This document shows positions 37,451 through 46,758 of a stretch of 64,000 bases of DNA, one piece after another. Each line of letters opens with the position of its first letter. Position 1 is the first letter of the stretch. A program made the position numbers and the translations under genes. The notes beneath the pieces were generated by a model, which searched no databases, was not told the origin of the DNA, and was given only the letters and a program-made list of their open reading frames with translations. The stretch covers positions 1 through 64,000 of the forward strand of contig NZ_JADMLH010000019.1 in assembly GCF_016464385.1 (NCBI RefSeq), read 5' to 3'. Source of the DNA: Nucisporomicrobium flavum (GTDB lineage Bacteria; Actinomycetota; Actinomycetes; Mycobacteriales; Micromonosporaceae).

Positions 37451-39138
37451 TCGCGCAGCACCGTCCTCGCATAGGCGAAGCTGCTGTCCAGCAGCTCGCG
37501 ATGGGTTCCCTCGGCGACCACGGTCCCGTCCTCGACGTAGACGACGTGGTCGGCGCGGTCCAGCACCAGCGGGCTGGTGGAGCAGACGACGGTGGTGCGA
37601 CCGGCGCGGGCCGTCGCGAGCCGGTCGGCGATGCGGGCCTCGGTGTGCGCGTCCACCGCGCTGGTCGGCTCGACCAGCACGAGGATCTCCGGGTCGGCGA
37701 CGAGCGCACGGACCAGCCGGAGCCGCTGCTGCTGACCACCGGAGAAGCTGCGGCCGCGCTCGGCGACCTCACTGTCCAGGCCGTCCGGCAGGGCCGCCAC
37801 GACATCGGTCGCCGACGCGGCCTCCAGCGCCACCGCGACCCTGCCGGTCGCCTCCGGGTCCAGGTCGTCGCGCAGCGACCCCGAGAACAGCCGGGCGTCG
37901 TTGTCGGCCACGACGATCCGCGCCCGCACGGCCGCGGGGTCCAGGTCCTTCAGCGGTACGCCGCCCAGCGTCGTCCCCGCGCCCGAGGCGGTGTAGCGGC
38001 CGAGCCTGTCCGCGACGGCCACGGCGTCGGCGGGCACCGCGGCGGCGATGGCCGTGACCAGCCCCGGCCGCACGACCACACCGGACACCGGGTCGACCAG
38101 CTCACCGCGCTCGGGCATCGGCAGGGGCCGGGCGGGACCGGGGAGATCCGTACGCACCCGCAGCATCGACACGACCCGGCGGCTGGACACGTGCCCGCGG
38201 ATCAGCTTGTCGATCGTCTCCGTGAGCTGGCGCAGCGGCGAGACGAGGAACGCCGCGTACCCGTAGAAGGAGACGAGCTGACCGACCGTGATCTTCCCGG
38301 AGATCGCGAACCGGGCACCGAGCCACGTGACCAGCACCAGGAACGTCCCCGGCAGCAGCACCTGCGCCGCATGGAGCAGCGCCTCCACCCGGGCGACGCG
38401 GACGCCCGCGGCGCGCAGCGTCTGGGACTCGGCGCGGTACCGCTGGGACATGACCGGCTCGCCGCCGACGCCCCGCAGCACCCGCAGGCCGCCGACCATG
38501 TCCGTGGCCCGGCCGGTGAGCCGCCCCTGCTGTTCCCGGTAGGCCTGCTGCCGGTGGTGCAGCGGCCGGATGAGCACGCTGACCACGGCCATCAGCAGCG
38601 GGATGCCCAGCACCACGACCAGGCCCAGCGGCACCGACGTGACCAGCAGGATCGTGGTGACGGTGACGACGGCGACGACCGAGCCGACCCCGCGCGCGGT
38701 GATGTCGACGGCGTTGCCGATGTGCGTGATGTCGGCCGTACCGATGGCGACGACCTCGCCCGCGTCCAGCCGCCGCGGCAGGGCCACCCCGAGCCACCCC
38801 GCCTGCCGGACGGCGACCTGCACCGTACGGTAGGCCGACGCCAGCCAGTTGTAGACGGCCCGGCGGTGGCGCAGCAGGCCGGCGCCGGCCTGCACGAGGC
38901 CCACGACGAACAGGACCATGCTCCAGATCAGCAGCTGGCCGCCGTCGTGGTGGGCCAGGCCGGCGTCGATGGCCTTGCCGATCACCGCGGGGGTGAAGGC
39001 CTGGCAGACCATCCACACGACGGCGAAGAAGACGGCGGCGCTGACGGATACCCACGCCTGCCGGACGAGCCACCCCAGGTAGCGGGTGGCGGACCGGTCG
39101 TCGGGGGAGCCCGGATCGGGTGGGGGCAGTTCACGCAT
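37447..39138 (-). CDS. ABC exporter half-transporter with degenerate Walker A and B
   Basis: The 563-residue protein has six membrane helices and an ATPase half that has lost its own catalytic motifs. The Walker A position reads IAAAVPADAVAVADRL (no GKS/T), Walker B reads ILVLVEPTSAVD (Asp replaced by Val), and the H-loop His is Ser in VVCSTSPL. The signature FSGGQQQRL is intact. It can therefore complete the ATP site of its partner but not bind ATP productively itself. It is the first gene of the coupled pair, preceded by a 43-nt gap. Confidence 0.93.
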   Translation of the reverse strand: MRELPPPDPGSPDDRSATRYLGWLVRQAWVSVSAAVFFAVVWMVCQAFTPAVIGKAIDAGLAHHDGGQLLIWSMVLFVVGLVQAGAGLLRHRRAVYNWLASAYRTVQVAVRQAGWLGVALPRRLDAGEVVAIGTADITHIGNAVDITARGVGSVVAVVTVTTILLVTSVPLGLVVVLGIPLLMAVVSVLIRPLHHRQQAYREQQGRLTGRATDMVGGLRVLRGVGGEPVMSQRYRAESQTLRAAGVRVARVEALLHAAQVLLPGTFLVLVTWLGARFAISGKITVGQLVSFYGYAAFLVSPLRQLTETIDKLIRGHVSSRRVVSMLRVRTDLPGPARPLPMPERGELVDPVSGVVVRPGLVTAIAAAVPADAVAVADRLGRYTASGAGTTLGGVPLKDLDPAAVRARIVVADNDARLFSGSLRDDLDPEATGRVAVALEAASATDVVAALPDGLDSEVAERGRSFSGGQQQRLRLVRALVADPEILVLVEPTSAVDAHTEARIADRLATARAGRTTVVCSTSPLVLDRADHVVYVEDGTVVAEGTHRELLDSSFAYARTVLRE

Positions 39139-39181
39139 CGCCCCTCGACGTTACGTAACGCTGCCGTCACGATCCAGAGTG

Positions 39182-39436
39182 TTATCTATCGACCGGAGTG
39201 AAATCCCACACGTGTGGCGAACGGGCCACCAGGTGTTGCGGCGGCGCGGGCAGCTCACCGGGGGTGTTCCGCCACTTGGAGATGACCACGATGCGCTGAT
39301 CGGTGGAGGAGAAGACCTCGCTGGACACGTGGGAGGGCAGCACCTCCAGCTTGGGCAGTTCCCGGTCGCAGACCCAGCTGAGCAGCTCGTCGAAGCCGCC
39401 GCGCGAGGCGCGTACCTCCCACATCCGTGCGATCAT
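39182..39436 (-). CDS. Small ABM-like (antibiotic biosynthesis monooxygenase fold) protein
   Basis: The 84-residue protein has a dimeric ferredoxin-like ABM pattern (MIARMWEVRASRGGFDELLS, then RIVVISKWRNTP). No cofactor is expected and no substrate can be named. It lies 9 nt after tsaD on the same strand, at the end of the long leftward gene run, so it is probably cotranscribed with the t6A genes without an obvious functional tie. Confidence 0.8.
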   Translation of the reverse strand: MIARMWEVRASRGGFDELLSWVCDRELPKLEVLPSHVSSEVFSSTDQRIVVISKWRNTPGELPAPPQHLVARSPHVWDFTPVDR

Positions 39437-39445
39437 GCGAGCTTC

Positions 39446-40498
39446 CTACCCCGCCACAGCGACCGAGGTCAATGACATCGCCGAATCCGCCGGCAGGTCC
39501 AGCCGGCTCGGGGCCACGCCGGCCGCGACCAGGTGCGAGCCCAGCGCCGCCACCATCGCGCCGTTGTCGGTGCACAGCTGCGGGCGCGGTACGCGTACCC
39601 GGATGCCCAGCTTGGCCGCACGCTCCTCGGCCAGCACCCGGAGCCGCGAGTTGGCGGCCACCCCGCCGCCGATGATCAGCGTCTCGACGCCGTGCTCCCG
39701 GCACGCGTCCAGCGCCTTCGCGGTCAGCACGTCGCAGACCGCCTCCTGGAACCCGGCGGCGACGTCGGCCACCGGCACCGGCTCACCGCTGCGCTCGCGG
39801 GCCTCCACCCAGCGCGCCACGGCGGTCTTCAACCCGGAGAACGAGAAGTCGAAGCGGTGGCGCAGCAGATCCTTCGGGGCGGTGAGGCCGCGGGGGAAGG
39901 CGATCGCACCCGGGTCGCCGTCACGCGCCGTACGGTCGATCACCGGCCCGCCGGGGAACCCCATGCCGAGCAGCCGGGCCACCTTGTCGAACGCCTCGCC
40001 GGCCGCGTCGTCGATCGTCGCGCCGAGCGGGGTCACGCCGGCGGTCAGATCGTCGACCAGCAGCAACGACGAGTGGCCGCCGGACACGAGCATCGCCACG
40101 GCGGGCTCCGGCAGCGGCCCGTGCTCCAGGGTGTCCACCGCGACGTGCGCCGCGAGGTGGTTCACCCCGTAGATCGGCTTGTCGGCTGCCAGCGCGTACC
40201 CCTTGGCGGCGGCGACCCCGACCAGGAGCGCGCCCGCGAGACCCGGGCCGGCCGTCACGGCGATCGCGTCGACGTCGGCGAGCGTGACGCCCGCCTCGTC
40301 GAGCGCCCGCTGCATGGTCGGGACGATCGCCTCCAGGTGGGCGCGGCTGGCGACCTCCGGCACGACCCCGCCGAACCGCGCATGCTGGTCGACGCTCGAA
40401 GCCAGCGCGTCGGCCAGCAGCGTGTGCCCGCGCACGATGCCGACGCCGGTCTCGTCGCAGGAGGTCTCGATCCCGAGGACCAGAGGCTCGTCAGGCAT
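39446..40498 (-). CDS. tsaD: tRNA t6A threonylcarbamoyltransferase TsaD
   Basis: TsaD transfers threonylcarbamoyl to A37 of ANN-decoding tRNAs with TsaB and TsaE. The 350-residue ASKHA-fold protein has [14 protein letters not shown] at the N-terminus, the metal-binding histidines in [10 protein letters not shown], and [13 protein letters not shown]. Its start overlaps the rimI stop by 8 nt. TsaB and TsaE are encoded just upstream on the same strand, so three of the four t6A genes are clustered here; tsaC is not in the window. Confidence 0.97.
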   Translation of the reverse strand: MPDEPLVLGIETSCDETGVGIVRGHTLLADALASSVDQHARFGGVVPEVASRAHLEAIVPTMQRALDEAGVTLADVDAIAVTAGPGLAGALLVGVAAAKGYALAADKPIYGVNHLAAHVAVDTLEHGPLPEPAVAMLVSGGHSSLLLVDDLTAGVTPLGATIDDAAGEAFDKVARLLGMGFPGGPVIDRTARDGDPGAIAFPRGLTAPKDLLRHRFDFSFSGLKTAVARWVEARERSGEPVPVADVAAGFQEAVCDVLTAKALDACREHGVETLIIGGGVAANSRLRVLAEERAAKLGIRVRVPRPQLCTDNGAMVAALGSHLVAAGVAPSRLDLPADSAMSLTSVAVAG

Positions 40499-40919
40499 CG
40501 CGCATCATCACCAAGGCGTCCGTGTTGCTGGGCTGGTAGTAGCCGCGCCGGATCCCGACGGGCTCGAAATCGTACGTCGCGTACAGGTGCTGGGCCGGCG
40601 CGTTGTCCACAGCCACCTCCAGCAGCACCTTCCGGCCGCCGGCCCGCTCGAGCAACGTCTCCAGCAGCCGGCGCCCGATCCCCCGCTTCTGCGCGTCCCG
40701 CCGCACCGCGATGTTCTGCACCCACGACTCGGTGTCATCGGTCACGGAGAGACCCGCGTAGCCGAGCACCCCGCCGTCCTCCTCGGCGACCACGTAGAAA
40801 TGCCGCTGGGCCAGCTCGTTCCAGAACATGGCCGCCGACCACTTCTCGGCGCCGAACAGGTCCTCCTCGAGAGGCAGCACCTCGGCGATGTGCCACCACC
40901 GGAACCGCACGATCTCCAT
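40491..40919 (-). CDS. rimI: Ribosomal protein alanine N-acetyltransferase RimI
   Basis: This 142-residue GNAT acetyltransferase modifies the N-terminus of ribosomal protein S18 in E. coli; actinobacterial homologs may be broader. The acetyl-CoA motif is [20 protein letters not shown], with a typical C-terminal [12 protein letters not shown] segment. It is sandwiched between tsaB (1-nt overlap) and tsaD (8-nt overlap), a conserved arrangement. Confidence 0.94.
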   Translation of the reverse strand: MEIVRFRWWHIAEVLPLEEDLFGAEKWSAAMFWNELAQRHFYVVAEEDGGVLGYAGLSVTDDTESWVQNIAVRRDAQKRGIGRRLLETLLERAGGRKVLLEVAVDNAPAQHLYATYDFEPVGIRRGYYQPSNTDALVMMRDA

Positions 40920-41581
40920 CAGGGCAGCACGGGCTTCCGCTCGGTGGCCGCGACGGCATCGGGCCGGCGCAGATACAGCGGGGTCAGCGGGGCCGCGGCC
41001 GCCTTCGCCCGGATGTCGTCCGCCGCCAGCGCGATCAGCGCCTCCCCGGACGGATACAGCACCCGGTCGTCGATCGGCACGCCGAACACCTCGCTGTACT
41101 TCACAGCGCCCTCGCCCACGGCCCGGTCCGCGTCGACCCGCACGTCGGCGGGCTTCGCCACGTCCGGTGCTGTCACCCGTACACCGTCGAGATAGGTGGC
41201 GAAGTACACCTCCCGGCGCCGGGCGTCGGTCGCCACCAGCACCCGCCCGGGACCGGCGGCCCGGCCGATCGCATCCAGCGAGCAGATCCCGTACGCGGGA
41301 ATGCCCAGCGCCTGCCCCATGCTCGCCGCCGTGGCCAGGCCCACCCGCAAGCCGGTGAAAGGTCCGGGGCCGGTGCCGGCCACGATCGCGCCGAGCTCCG
41401 CCGGACGCACCCCGGCGTCGGCAAGCACCCGCCCGATCTGCGGCGCGAGCAGCTCGCCGTGCGCCCGCGGGTCGACGGTCCGCCGTTCCCCCAGCCCTTT
41501 GAGACCGCCGTCGGTGACCTCGGCCAGCGCGGCGGTGACCGCGGGGGTCGCGGTGTCAAGAGCGAGAACGAGCACCACCAA
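40919..41581 (-). CDS. tsaB: tRNA t6A complex subunit TsaB
   Basis: TsaB is the non-catalytic partner of TsaD. The 220-residue protein has the N-terminal LALDTATPAVTAAL and the conserved GTGPGPFTGLRVGLATA stretch. The start at 41581 has an in-frame alternative two codons later (VLVLALD). It overlaps rimI by one base. Upstream is a 17-nt minisatellite that separates it from ung. Confidence 0.94.
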   Translation of the reverse strand: MVVLVLALDTATPAVTAALAEVTDGGLKGLGERRTVDPRAHGELLAPQIGRVLADAGVRPAELGAIVAGTGPGPFTGLRVGLATAASMGQALGIPAYGICSLDAIGRAAGPGRVLVATDARRREVYFATYLDGVRVTAPDVAKPADVRVDADRAVGEGAVKYSEVFGVPIDDRVLYPSGEALIALAADDIRAKAAAAPLTPLYLRRPDAVAATERKPVLP

Positions 41582-41629
41582 ACACTAGCCGCCGCGCAGT
41601 GAGGCGCTGCGAACCCTTCCCGCCCGATT

Positions 41630-41731
41630 GACCGCCGCCGACTCCCGACCGCCGCCGACTCCCGACCGCCGCCGACTCCCGACCGGCACCGACTCCCGAC
41701 CGGCACCGACTCCCAGCCGTCACCGACTCCC
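41630..41731. repeat. Six 17-nt tandem repeats between tsaB and ung
   Basis: The unit GACCGCCGCCGACTCCC occurs three times exactly (41630-41680). Then come two copies with GGCACC in the middle, then a more diverged sixth (41715-41731). The array fills most of the 189-nt gap between two same-strand genes. Confidence 0.88.
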
Positions 41732-41770
41732 GGCCGCCGCCGGCCGGCGGCTCGCTGGCGCGGGCTGACG

Positions 41771-42460
41771 TCAGGCGCGCGGGTCCCAGTCGATCAGCGG
41801 GCGGCCGGCGTCCGCGAGGGCCTTGTTGGTGGCGCTGAACATGCGGGCGCCGAGGAAGTCCTTGCCTCCGTTGAGCGGGCTCGGATGACCGGATTCGATC
41901 ACCACGTGCGCCGGGTTGGTCACCAGGGCGGCCTTCTTGCGGGCGTACGAGCCCCAGAGCAGGAAGACCACCCGCTCGGCCCGCGCGTTCAGCGCCCGGA
42001 TCGTGGCGTCGGTGAAGACCTCCCAGCCCCTGTTCTTGTGCGAGGCGGCAGCTCCCGCGCGGACGGTCAGCACCGCGTTGAGCAGCAGCACCCCCTGCCG
42101 CGCCCACCCGGTCAGGTCGCCGCTCGCCGGCGGGGCGACGCCGACGTCCGAGGCCAGCTCCTTGTAGACGTTACGCAGCGACGGCGGCACCCGGACGCCG
42201 TCGCGGACGCTGAAGCTCAGCCCGTGCGCCTGCCCCGGCCCGTGGTACGGGTCCTGCCCCAGCAGCAGCACCCGGGTCCGTTCCGGCGGGCACAGCCGGT
42301 ACGCCGCGAACAGGTCCTCGACCGGCGGGTACACGGTGTGCCGGGCGTACTCGTCCGCCACGAACGCACCCAGCGCCTCCGTGGCAGCCGGGTCGAGGAG
42401 CGGGGTGAGCTCGGCGCGCCATTCCGGCGGGAGCAGCTCAAGCAGGTTCACAGGCGTCAC
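41771..42460 (-). CDS. ung: Uracil-DNA glycosylase
   Basis: Ung removes uracil from DNA to start base-excision repair. The 229-residue family 1 enzyme has the water-activating motif GQDPYHGPGQAHGLSFSV and the HPSPLN loop in GHPSPLNGG. The start is the GTG at 42460, overlapping the tsaE stop by 4 nt; a frame extending to 42592 has only an Arg-rich shadow sequence. It is coupled to tsaE, an unusual partner for ung and probably a lineage-specific operon arrangement. Confidence 0.95.
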   Translation of the reverse strand: MTPVNLLELLPPEWRAELTPLLDPAATEALGAFVADEYARHTVYPPVEDLFAAYRLCPPERTRVLLLGQDPYHGPGQAHGLSFSVRDGVRVPPSLRNVYKELASDVGVAPPASGDLTGWARQGVLLLNAVLTVRAGAAASHKNRGWEVFTDATIRALNARAERVVFLLWGSYARKKAALVTNPAHVVIESGHPSPLNGGKDFLGARMFSATNKALADAGRPLIDWDPRA

Positions 42461-42939
42461 AGTTTCTCGAGGCGGTCGGCCCAGTCGCCGCCGTACGGCA
42501 GCAGGTCCAGCACGCGGGTGTCGTCGTCGAGGCGGTCGATGCGGACCGCCAGGTATTCGTCGTTCAGCTGCTCGACAAGCCCGGCGCCCCACTCGACGAC
42601 GGTGACCGCCTCCTCGGCGGACGCGTCCAGGTCGAGGTCGTCGATCTCGGCGCGCGGGTCGGCGGCGTCCCCCAGCCGGTACGCGTCCGCGTGCACCAGC
42701 GGCACCGTGCCACCCCGCGCCGGGTCGGGCCGGTGCACCCGGGCGATGACGAACGTCGGCGAGGTGATGTCGCCGAGCACCCCCAGCCCCCCGCCGATGC
42801 CCTGCACCAGCGCGGTCTTGCCGGCGCCGAGCGGGCCGGTGAGCAGCAACAGGTCGCCGGCGCGCAGCAGCCCGGCGAGGCGCCGGCCGAAGTCGCGCGT
42901 GTCGTCCACGGTGGCGAGCCGGATCCCGGTGGTCGTCAC
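42457..42939 (-). CDS. tsaE: tRNA t6A complex ATPase TsaE
   Basis: TsaE is the P-loop ATPase that resets the TsaB-TsaD complex. The 160-residue protein has Walker A LTGPLGAGKTALVQGI, the TSPTF switch segment, and the C-terminal VVEWGAGL motif. The GTG start at 42939 overlaps the upstream hydrolase stop (4 nt) and its stop overlaps ung (4 nt). The open frame reading further upstream to 43476 is a shadow of the hydrolase. Confidence 0.94.
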   Translation of the reverse strand: MTTTGIRLATVDDTRDFGRRLAGLLRAGDLLLLTGPLGAGKTALVQGIGGGLGVLGDITSPTFVIARVHRPDPARGGTVPLVHADAYRLGDAADPRAEIDDLDLDASAEEAVTVVEWGAGLVEQLNDEYLAVRIDRLDDDTRVLDLLPYGGDWADRLEKL

Positions 42940-44048
42940 GAGACCTTCTTCAGGAAGGCGATCAGGGCCTCGTTGACCTCGTCGGCCTTCTCCAGCATCA
43001 CCACGTGCCCGGTGTTCTCCACCTTCAGCAGCTCGGCCTCCGGGAGGTGCCGGAGGATCTCCTCCGAGTGGGTCACCGGCGTGAGGTAGTCCTTCGTGCC
43101 GACCACGACCAGCACCGGCACGCCCCGCAGCGCGGACAGCGCCGGGAAGCGGTTGTGCGTGTACAGCGTGCGCAGATACCGGGTGAGCGTCTCGACCGAC
43201 GTCCGGGAGTTCATGTGCTCCACGAACGTGACCAACGACGGGCTGGGCCGGGCGTCGCCGAAGCCGTACCGGCGGGTGAGCAGCCAGGCGAGGTCCGACG
43301 AGGCGACCCGCGCCCGGTCGATCGAGGCACCGCCGATCCGGGCGGCGCCGCCCCACAGCGGGAAGAACGGCGCGCTGGCCCGGGCGACCAGGGACTGCAC
43401 GCCGATCCTGGTTTTGTCGACCAGCCCGGCGGAGGTCGACATGAGCACCACGCCGGTGACCCGGTTGCCGAACCACTCCGGATACTGCTCGGCGAACGCC
43501 ATGATCGTCATGCCGCCCATCGAGTGCCCGACCAGGATGATCTCGCCCTCGGGCACGGTCTCGTCCAGCACGGCGGCGAGCGACTTCCCGAGCGCGGCCA
43601 GGTCGTAGTCGCCGGACTCGAGGCGCCCGGACCGGCCGTGACCGGGCTGGTCGTAGAAGACGAGCCGGTATTCGCCCAGCTCCGTCAGCGCCTGCCGCTG
43701 GAAGTAGAACGTGCCCATGTCCAGTGCGAACCCGTGCACGAACACGACCGTCGGCTTGCCGGGCCGCTCCGGCTCCACGATCTCGACGTGCAGGTCGGTG
43801 CCGTCCGCGGCGGTCACGGTGAGCTCGCTGTCGTACGGCTGGTCGCCGAAGCCCTCGTCGGCGTACGGATCGCCGGGCGCGGCCTGTGACCGGCGCACCA
43901 GAGCCCGCTCGACGGCGAACGCGGTGGCCAGCCCGGCAGCGGCGACACCGATGACGGCGCCGGCGATGCCGACCTGCTTGGCCCGCCGGTGCGGACCCGA
44001 CAGGACCGCCCGCGACGAGGACCGCCCGTGCGCCTTACCGTGACTCAT
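42936..44048 (-). CDS. Membrane-associated alpha/beta hydrolase
   Basis: The protein (370 residues from the Met of MSHGKAHG; 377 from complement 44069) has one N-terminal membrane helix (QVGIAGAVIGVAAAGLATAF). A serine-hydrolase domain follows with the nucleophile elbow VGHSMGGM, the oxyanion region VFVHGFALD, an Asp near VGTKDYLTP and the catalytic His in NTGHVVMLE. The substrate is unknown. The gene between alr and tsaE is a conserved neighbour in actinobacteria, where it is annotated only as a hydrolase. Confidence 0.9.
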   Translation of the reverse strand: MSHGKAHGRSSSRAVLSGPHRRAKQVGIAGAVIGVAAAGLATAFAVERALVRRSQAAPGDPYADEGFGDQPYDSELTVTAADGTDLHVEIVEPERPGKPTVVFVHGFALDMGTFYFQRQALTELGEYRLVFYDQPGHGRSGRLESGDYDLAALGKSLAAVLDETVPEGEIILVGHSMGGMTIMAFAEQYPEWFGNRVTGVVLMSTSAGLVDKTRIGVQSLVARASAPFFPLWGGAARIGGASIDRARVASSDLAWLLTRRYGFGDARPSPSLVTFVEHMNSRTSVETLTRYLRTLYTHNRFPALSALRGVPVLVVVGTKDYLTPVTHSEEILRHLPEAELLKVENTGHVVMLEKADEVNEALIAFLKKVS

Positions 44049-44068
44049 CCGCCCTCCCCGGCGTTCCA

Positions 44069-45247
44069 TCAGACCTGCCCGGAACCGTCGGCTCCTCGGG
44101 AGCCCGGATCGTCGCTCCCCCCGGAGCCCGGGACCGAACCGTCGTAGACCCGGGGGATCCGGGAGCCTCCGAACCGCGTCACGATCTCGTAGTTGATCGT
44201 CCCGATCGCGTCGGCCCAGTCGGTGGCCGTCGGCTCGCCGTGATCGCCCGGGCCGAAGAGCGTCGCCACGTCGCCGGCCGCCACCGGGTCGTCGCCGCAG
44301 TCCAGCACGAACTGGTCCATGCAGACCCGGCCGGCGATCGTCCGCACGGCGTCACCGAGCAGCACCGGCCCGACGTTGGACGCGTGCCGCGGCACCCCGT
44401 CGCCGTAGCCGAGCGGCACCAGCGCCAGCGTCGCCTCGCGTGACGTGTGGTACGCGTGCCCGTACGAGACGCCCTGGCCGGCCGGGACGCGCTTGGTCTG
44501 GGTGATCCGGGCGCGGGCGGTCATCGCCGGGCGCAGGCGGACCGGCGGCGGACCGGGCAACGGGCAGAGACCGTAGATGGCCACGCCGGGACGCACCAGG
44601 TCGTAGTGCGCGTCGGGCCGGGTGAGGGTGGCCGCCGAGTTGGCGATGTGCCGGTAGCGCGGCTCGATGCCGTAACGCTCGGCGGTGGCCAGCCCTTCGG
44701 CGAAGACGGCGAGCTGATGGTCGATCGTCTCGTGACCGGGGGCGTCCGCGTACACGAAGTGGCTCCAGATGCCGACCACCTCGAGCTCGCCGTCGGCCTG
44801 GGCCTTGGCCGCGGCCTCGAGCAACGCCGGCCAGTCGGCCGGGGTGGCGCCGCCGCGGGCCAGCCCGGTGTCGAGCTTGAGGTGCGCGCGCACCGGACGC
44901 TGGGCACGGCGGGCGGCGGTGACCAGCTCGCCGAGCTGGCCGAGGCTGCCCGCGTTGAGGTCCACGCCGGCCTCGGCACCCTCGTGCAGCGGCATCCCGG
45001 GCGCGTTCAGCCAGGCCAGCACGGGAACGGTCAGCCCGGCCCGGCGCAGCGTCAGGGCCTCGTCGAGGGTGGCCACCCCCAGCCACGTCGCGCCACCGGC
45101 GAGCGCCGCGCGGGCGGCCGGCAGCATGCCGTGCCCGTACCCGTCCGCCTTGACGACCGCCATGATCTCAGCGGTCGTGCCGGCGCGCAGCGTCGCCACA
45201 TTGTCCCGGATCGCGTCCAGATCGATCCGGACCTCGGCCTGCCACAT
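44069..45247 (-). CDS. alr: Alanine racemase
   Basis: Alr makes D-alanine for peptidoglycan with PLP. The protein has the PLP lysine in AVVKADGYGHG, the conserved RPGVAIYGL, and the second catalytic tyrosine in GVSYGHAYHT. The core begins MWQAEVRIDLDAI at complement 45247, giving about 392 residues. A GTG at 45289 that overlaps the nnr stop would add 14 residues and gives coupling, so both starts are plausible. A Gly/Ser/Asp-rich tail of about 25 residues ends the protein. Confidence 0.95.
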   Translation of the reverse strand: MWQAEVRIDLDAIRDNVATLRAGTTAEIMAVVKADGYGHGMLPAARAALAGGATWLGVATLDEALTLRRAGLTVPVLAWLNAPGMPLHEGAEAGVDLNAGSLGQLGELVTAARRAQRPVRAHLKLDTGLARGGATPADWPALLEAAAKAQADGELEVVGIWSHFVYADAPGHETIDHQLAVFAEGLATAERYGIEPRYRHIANSAATLTRPDAHYDLVRPGVAIYGLCPLPGPPPVRLRPAMTARARITQTKRVPAGQGVSYGHAYHTSREATLALVPLGYGDGVPRHASNVGPVLLGDAVRTIAGRVCMDQFVLDCGDDPVAAGDVATLFGPGDHGEPTATDWADAIGTINYEIVTRFGGSRIPRVYDGSVPGSGGSDDPGSRGADGSGQV

Positions 45248-45285
45248 GCCCCTCAGCCTACTGACCGCCTGTGACAGAACCGCCG

Positions 45286-46740
45286 TCACAGCAGGTCGGC
45301 GAGGACGGGCCGCAGCGCCGCGGCGACGTCCGCCGACGTCGCCGGACCGTCGAGGCCGGCGCGGCGCCCGGCGAGGCCGTGCACGTACGCGGCAGCCACG
45401 GCCGCCCGTTCCGCCGGCAGCCCCGCGGCGAGCAACGAACCCAGCAGCCCCGCCAGCACGTCACCGGAACCGGCTGTCGCGAGGTGGGCGCTCCCCGTCG
45501 GATTGGCCCACACCTCGCCGCTCGGGGTCGCCACGATGGTCCGGTCGCCCTTGAGCAGCACGACCGCGTTGATCCACGCGGCCAGGCGGCAGGCGGCCCC
45601 GGCCCGGTCCGCGCCGGGCGCCTCACCCGCGAGCCGGGCGAATTCGCGGTCGTGCGGCGTGATCACCAGGGGCGCGTCGCGTCGCAGGTCGGCCGCGTGC
45701 TGCCCGTCGACGAGCAGGGTCAGCGCGTCGGCGTCCAGCAGGACGGGCAGCGAGGTGGCGAGGACGCTGCGGAGTTCCGTACGGGCGTCGTCGCTGGTCC
45801 CGAGCCCGGACCCGCACACCCACGCCTGCACCCGTCCAGCGTCGGCCACGCGTTTGACCGCAACCACCGACGGGTGCTGGCGGACGACCTCCTGATCGGC
45901 GGTGCCCGCGTAGCGGACCATGCCGGTGGGCCCGGCGAGCGCCCCGGAGACCGACAGCAGCGCGGCGCCCGGGTACGTGGCCGAGCCCGTGGCCACCCCG
46001 ACCACACCGCGCGTGTACTTGTCGGAGGCGACGTTCGGGCGCGGCCACCACGAGGCGACGTCGGCCGCGTCGGGCACGCGTACCGCCGGAGAAGGGTGCA
46101 GCGTCGCGCCCAGCCCGATGTCCACCAGGTCGACGTAACCCGCCAGGGCCGCGGCGGGACCGAGCACATGCGCCGGCTTGAGGCACCCGAAGGTGACCGT
46201 GACATCGGCGTGCACCGCGTCGCCGGGCACGTCTCCGGTGTCGACCGCGACGCCGCTGGGCACATCCACGGCCACGACAGGGGTACGCGCGCCCGCACGG
46301 TTGCGCACCTGCGGCAGCGCGCCGACCAGCGCGGCCGCCGCGGGCCGCAACCCGCCGCTCGCGCCGATGCCCACGATGCCGTCCACCACCAGGTCGGCGC
46401 GGGCGGGCAGGTCGACGACCGTACGCCCGCCGGCCCGCCGCAGCGCGTCCAGACCCGCCGCGTGCACGTGGTCGGGTTGCATCACAATCGCCTGCACTCC
46501 CGCCCCGCGCGCGGCCAGGCGGGCACCCGCGTAGAGCGCGTCACCACCGTTGTCGCCGCTGCCGACCAGCAGGACGACCGTCGCGCCGTACACCCCGCCG
46601 GTCTCCTGCAGCAGCAGCGCGCACCGACGGGCCAGACCGGCGGCGGCGCGCTGCATCAGGGTGCCGTCCGGCAGAGCCGCCATCAGCGCCTTCTCGGCCG
46701 ACCGTACGTCGCTCACCCGCCATGCCTGCCGCATTCGCAA
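45286..46740 (-). CDS. nnr: Bifunctional NAD(P)HX epimerase/dehydratase
   Basis: Nnr repairs hydrated NADH and NADPH. The N-terminal YjeF epimerase domain (about residues 1-205) has VGSGDNGGDALYAG. The C-terminal ADP-dependent dehydratase (about 215-484) has the nucleotide loop ATAGSGDVLAGLLGSLL. At 484 residues it matches the bacterial fusion length. It lies between acpS and alr in the leftward run, the order found in mycobacteria. Confidence 0.95.
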   Translation of the reverse strand: MRMRQAWRVSDVRSAEKALMAALPDGTLMQRAAAGLARRCALLLQETGGVYGATVVLLVGSGDNGGDALYAGARLAARGAGVQAIVMQPDHVHAAGLDALRRAGGRTVVDLPARADLVVDGIVGIGASGGLRPAAAALVGALPQVRNRAGARTPVVAVDVPSGVAVDTGDVPGDAVHADVTVTFGCLKPAHVLGPAAALAGYVDLVDIGLGATLHPSPAVRVPDAADVASWWPRPNVASDKYTRGVVGVATGSATYPGAALLSVSGALAGPTGMVRYAGTADQEVVRQHPSVVAVKRVADAGRVQAWVCGSGLGTSDDARTELRSVLATSLPVLLDADALTLLVDGQHAADLRRDAPLVITPHDREFARLAGEAPGADRAGAACRLAAWINAVVLLKGDRTIVATPSGEVWANPTGSAHLATAGSGDVLAGLLGSLLAAGLPAERAAVAAAYVHGLAGRRAGLDGPATSADVAAALRPVLADLL

Positions 46741-46758
46741 TCCCGCCTTTGCGTGATT

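Noticed and set aside
40603-40611. TTGTCCACA DnaA-box match inside rimI
   Set aside because: It is a lone 9-mer in coding sequence, readily explained by codon content.
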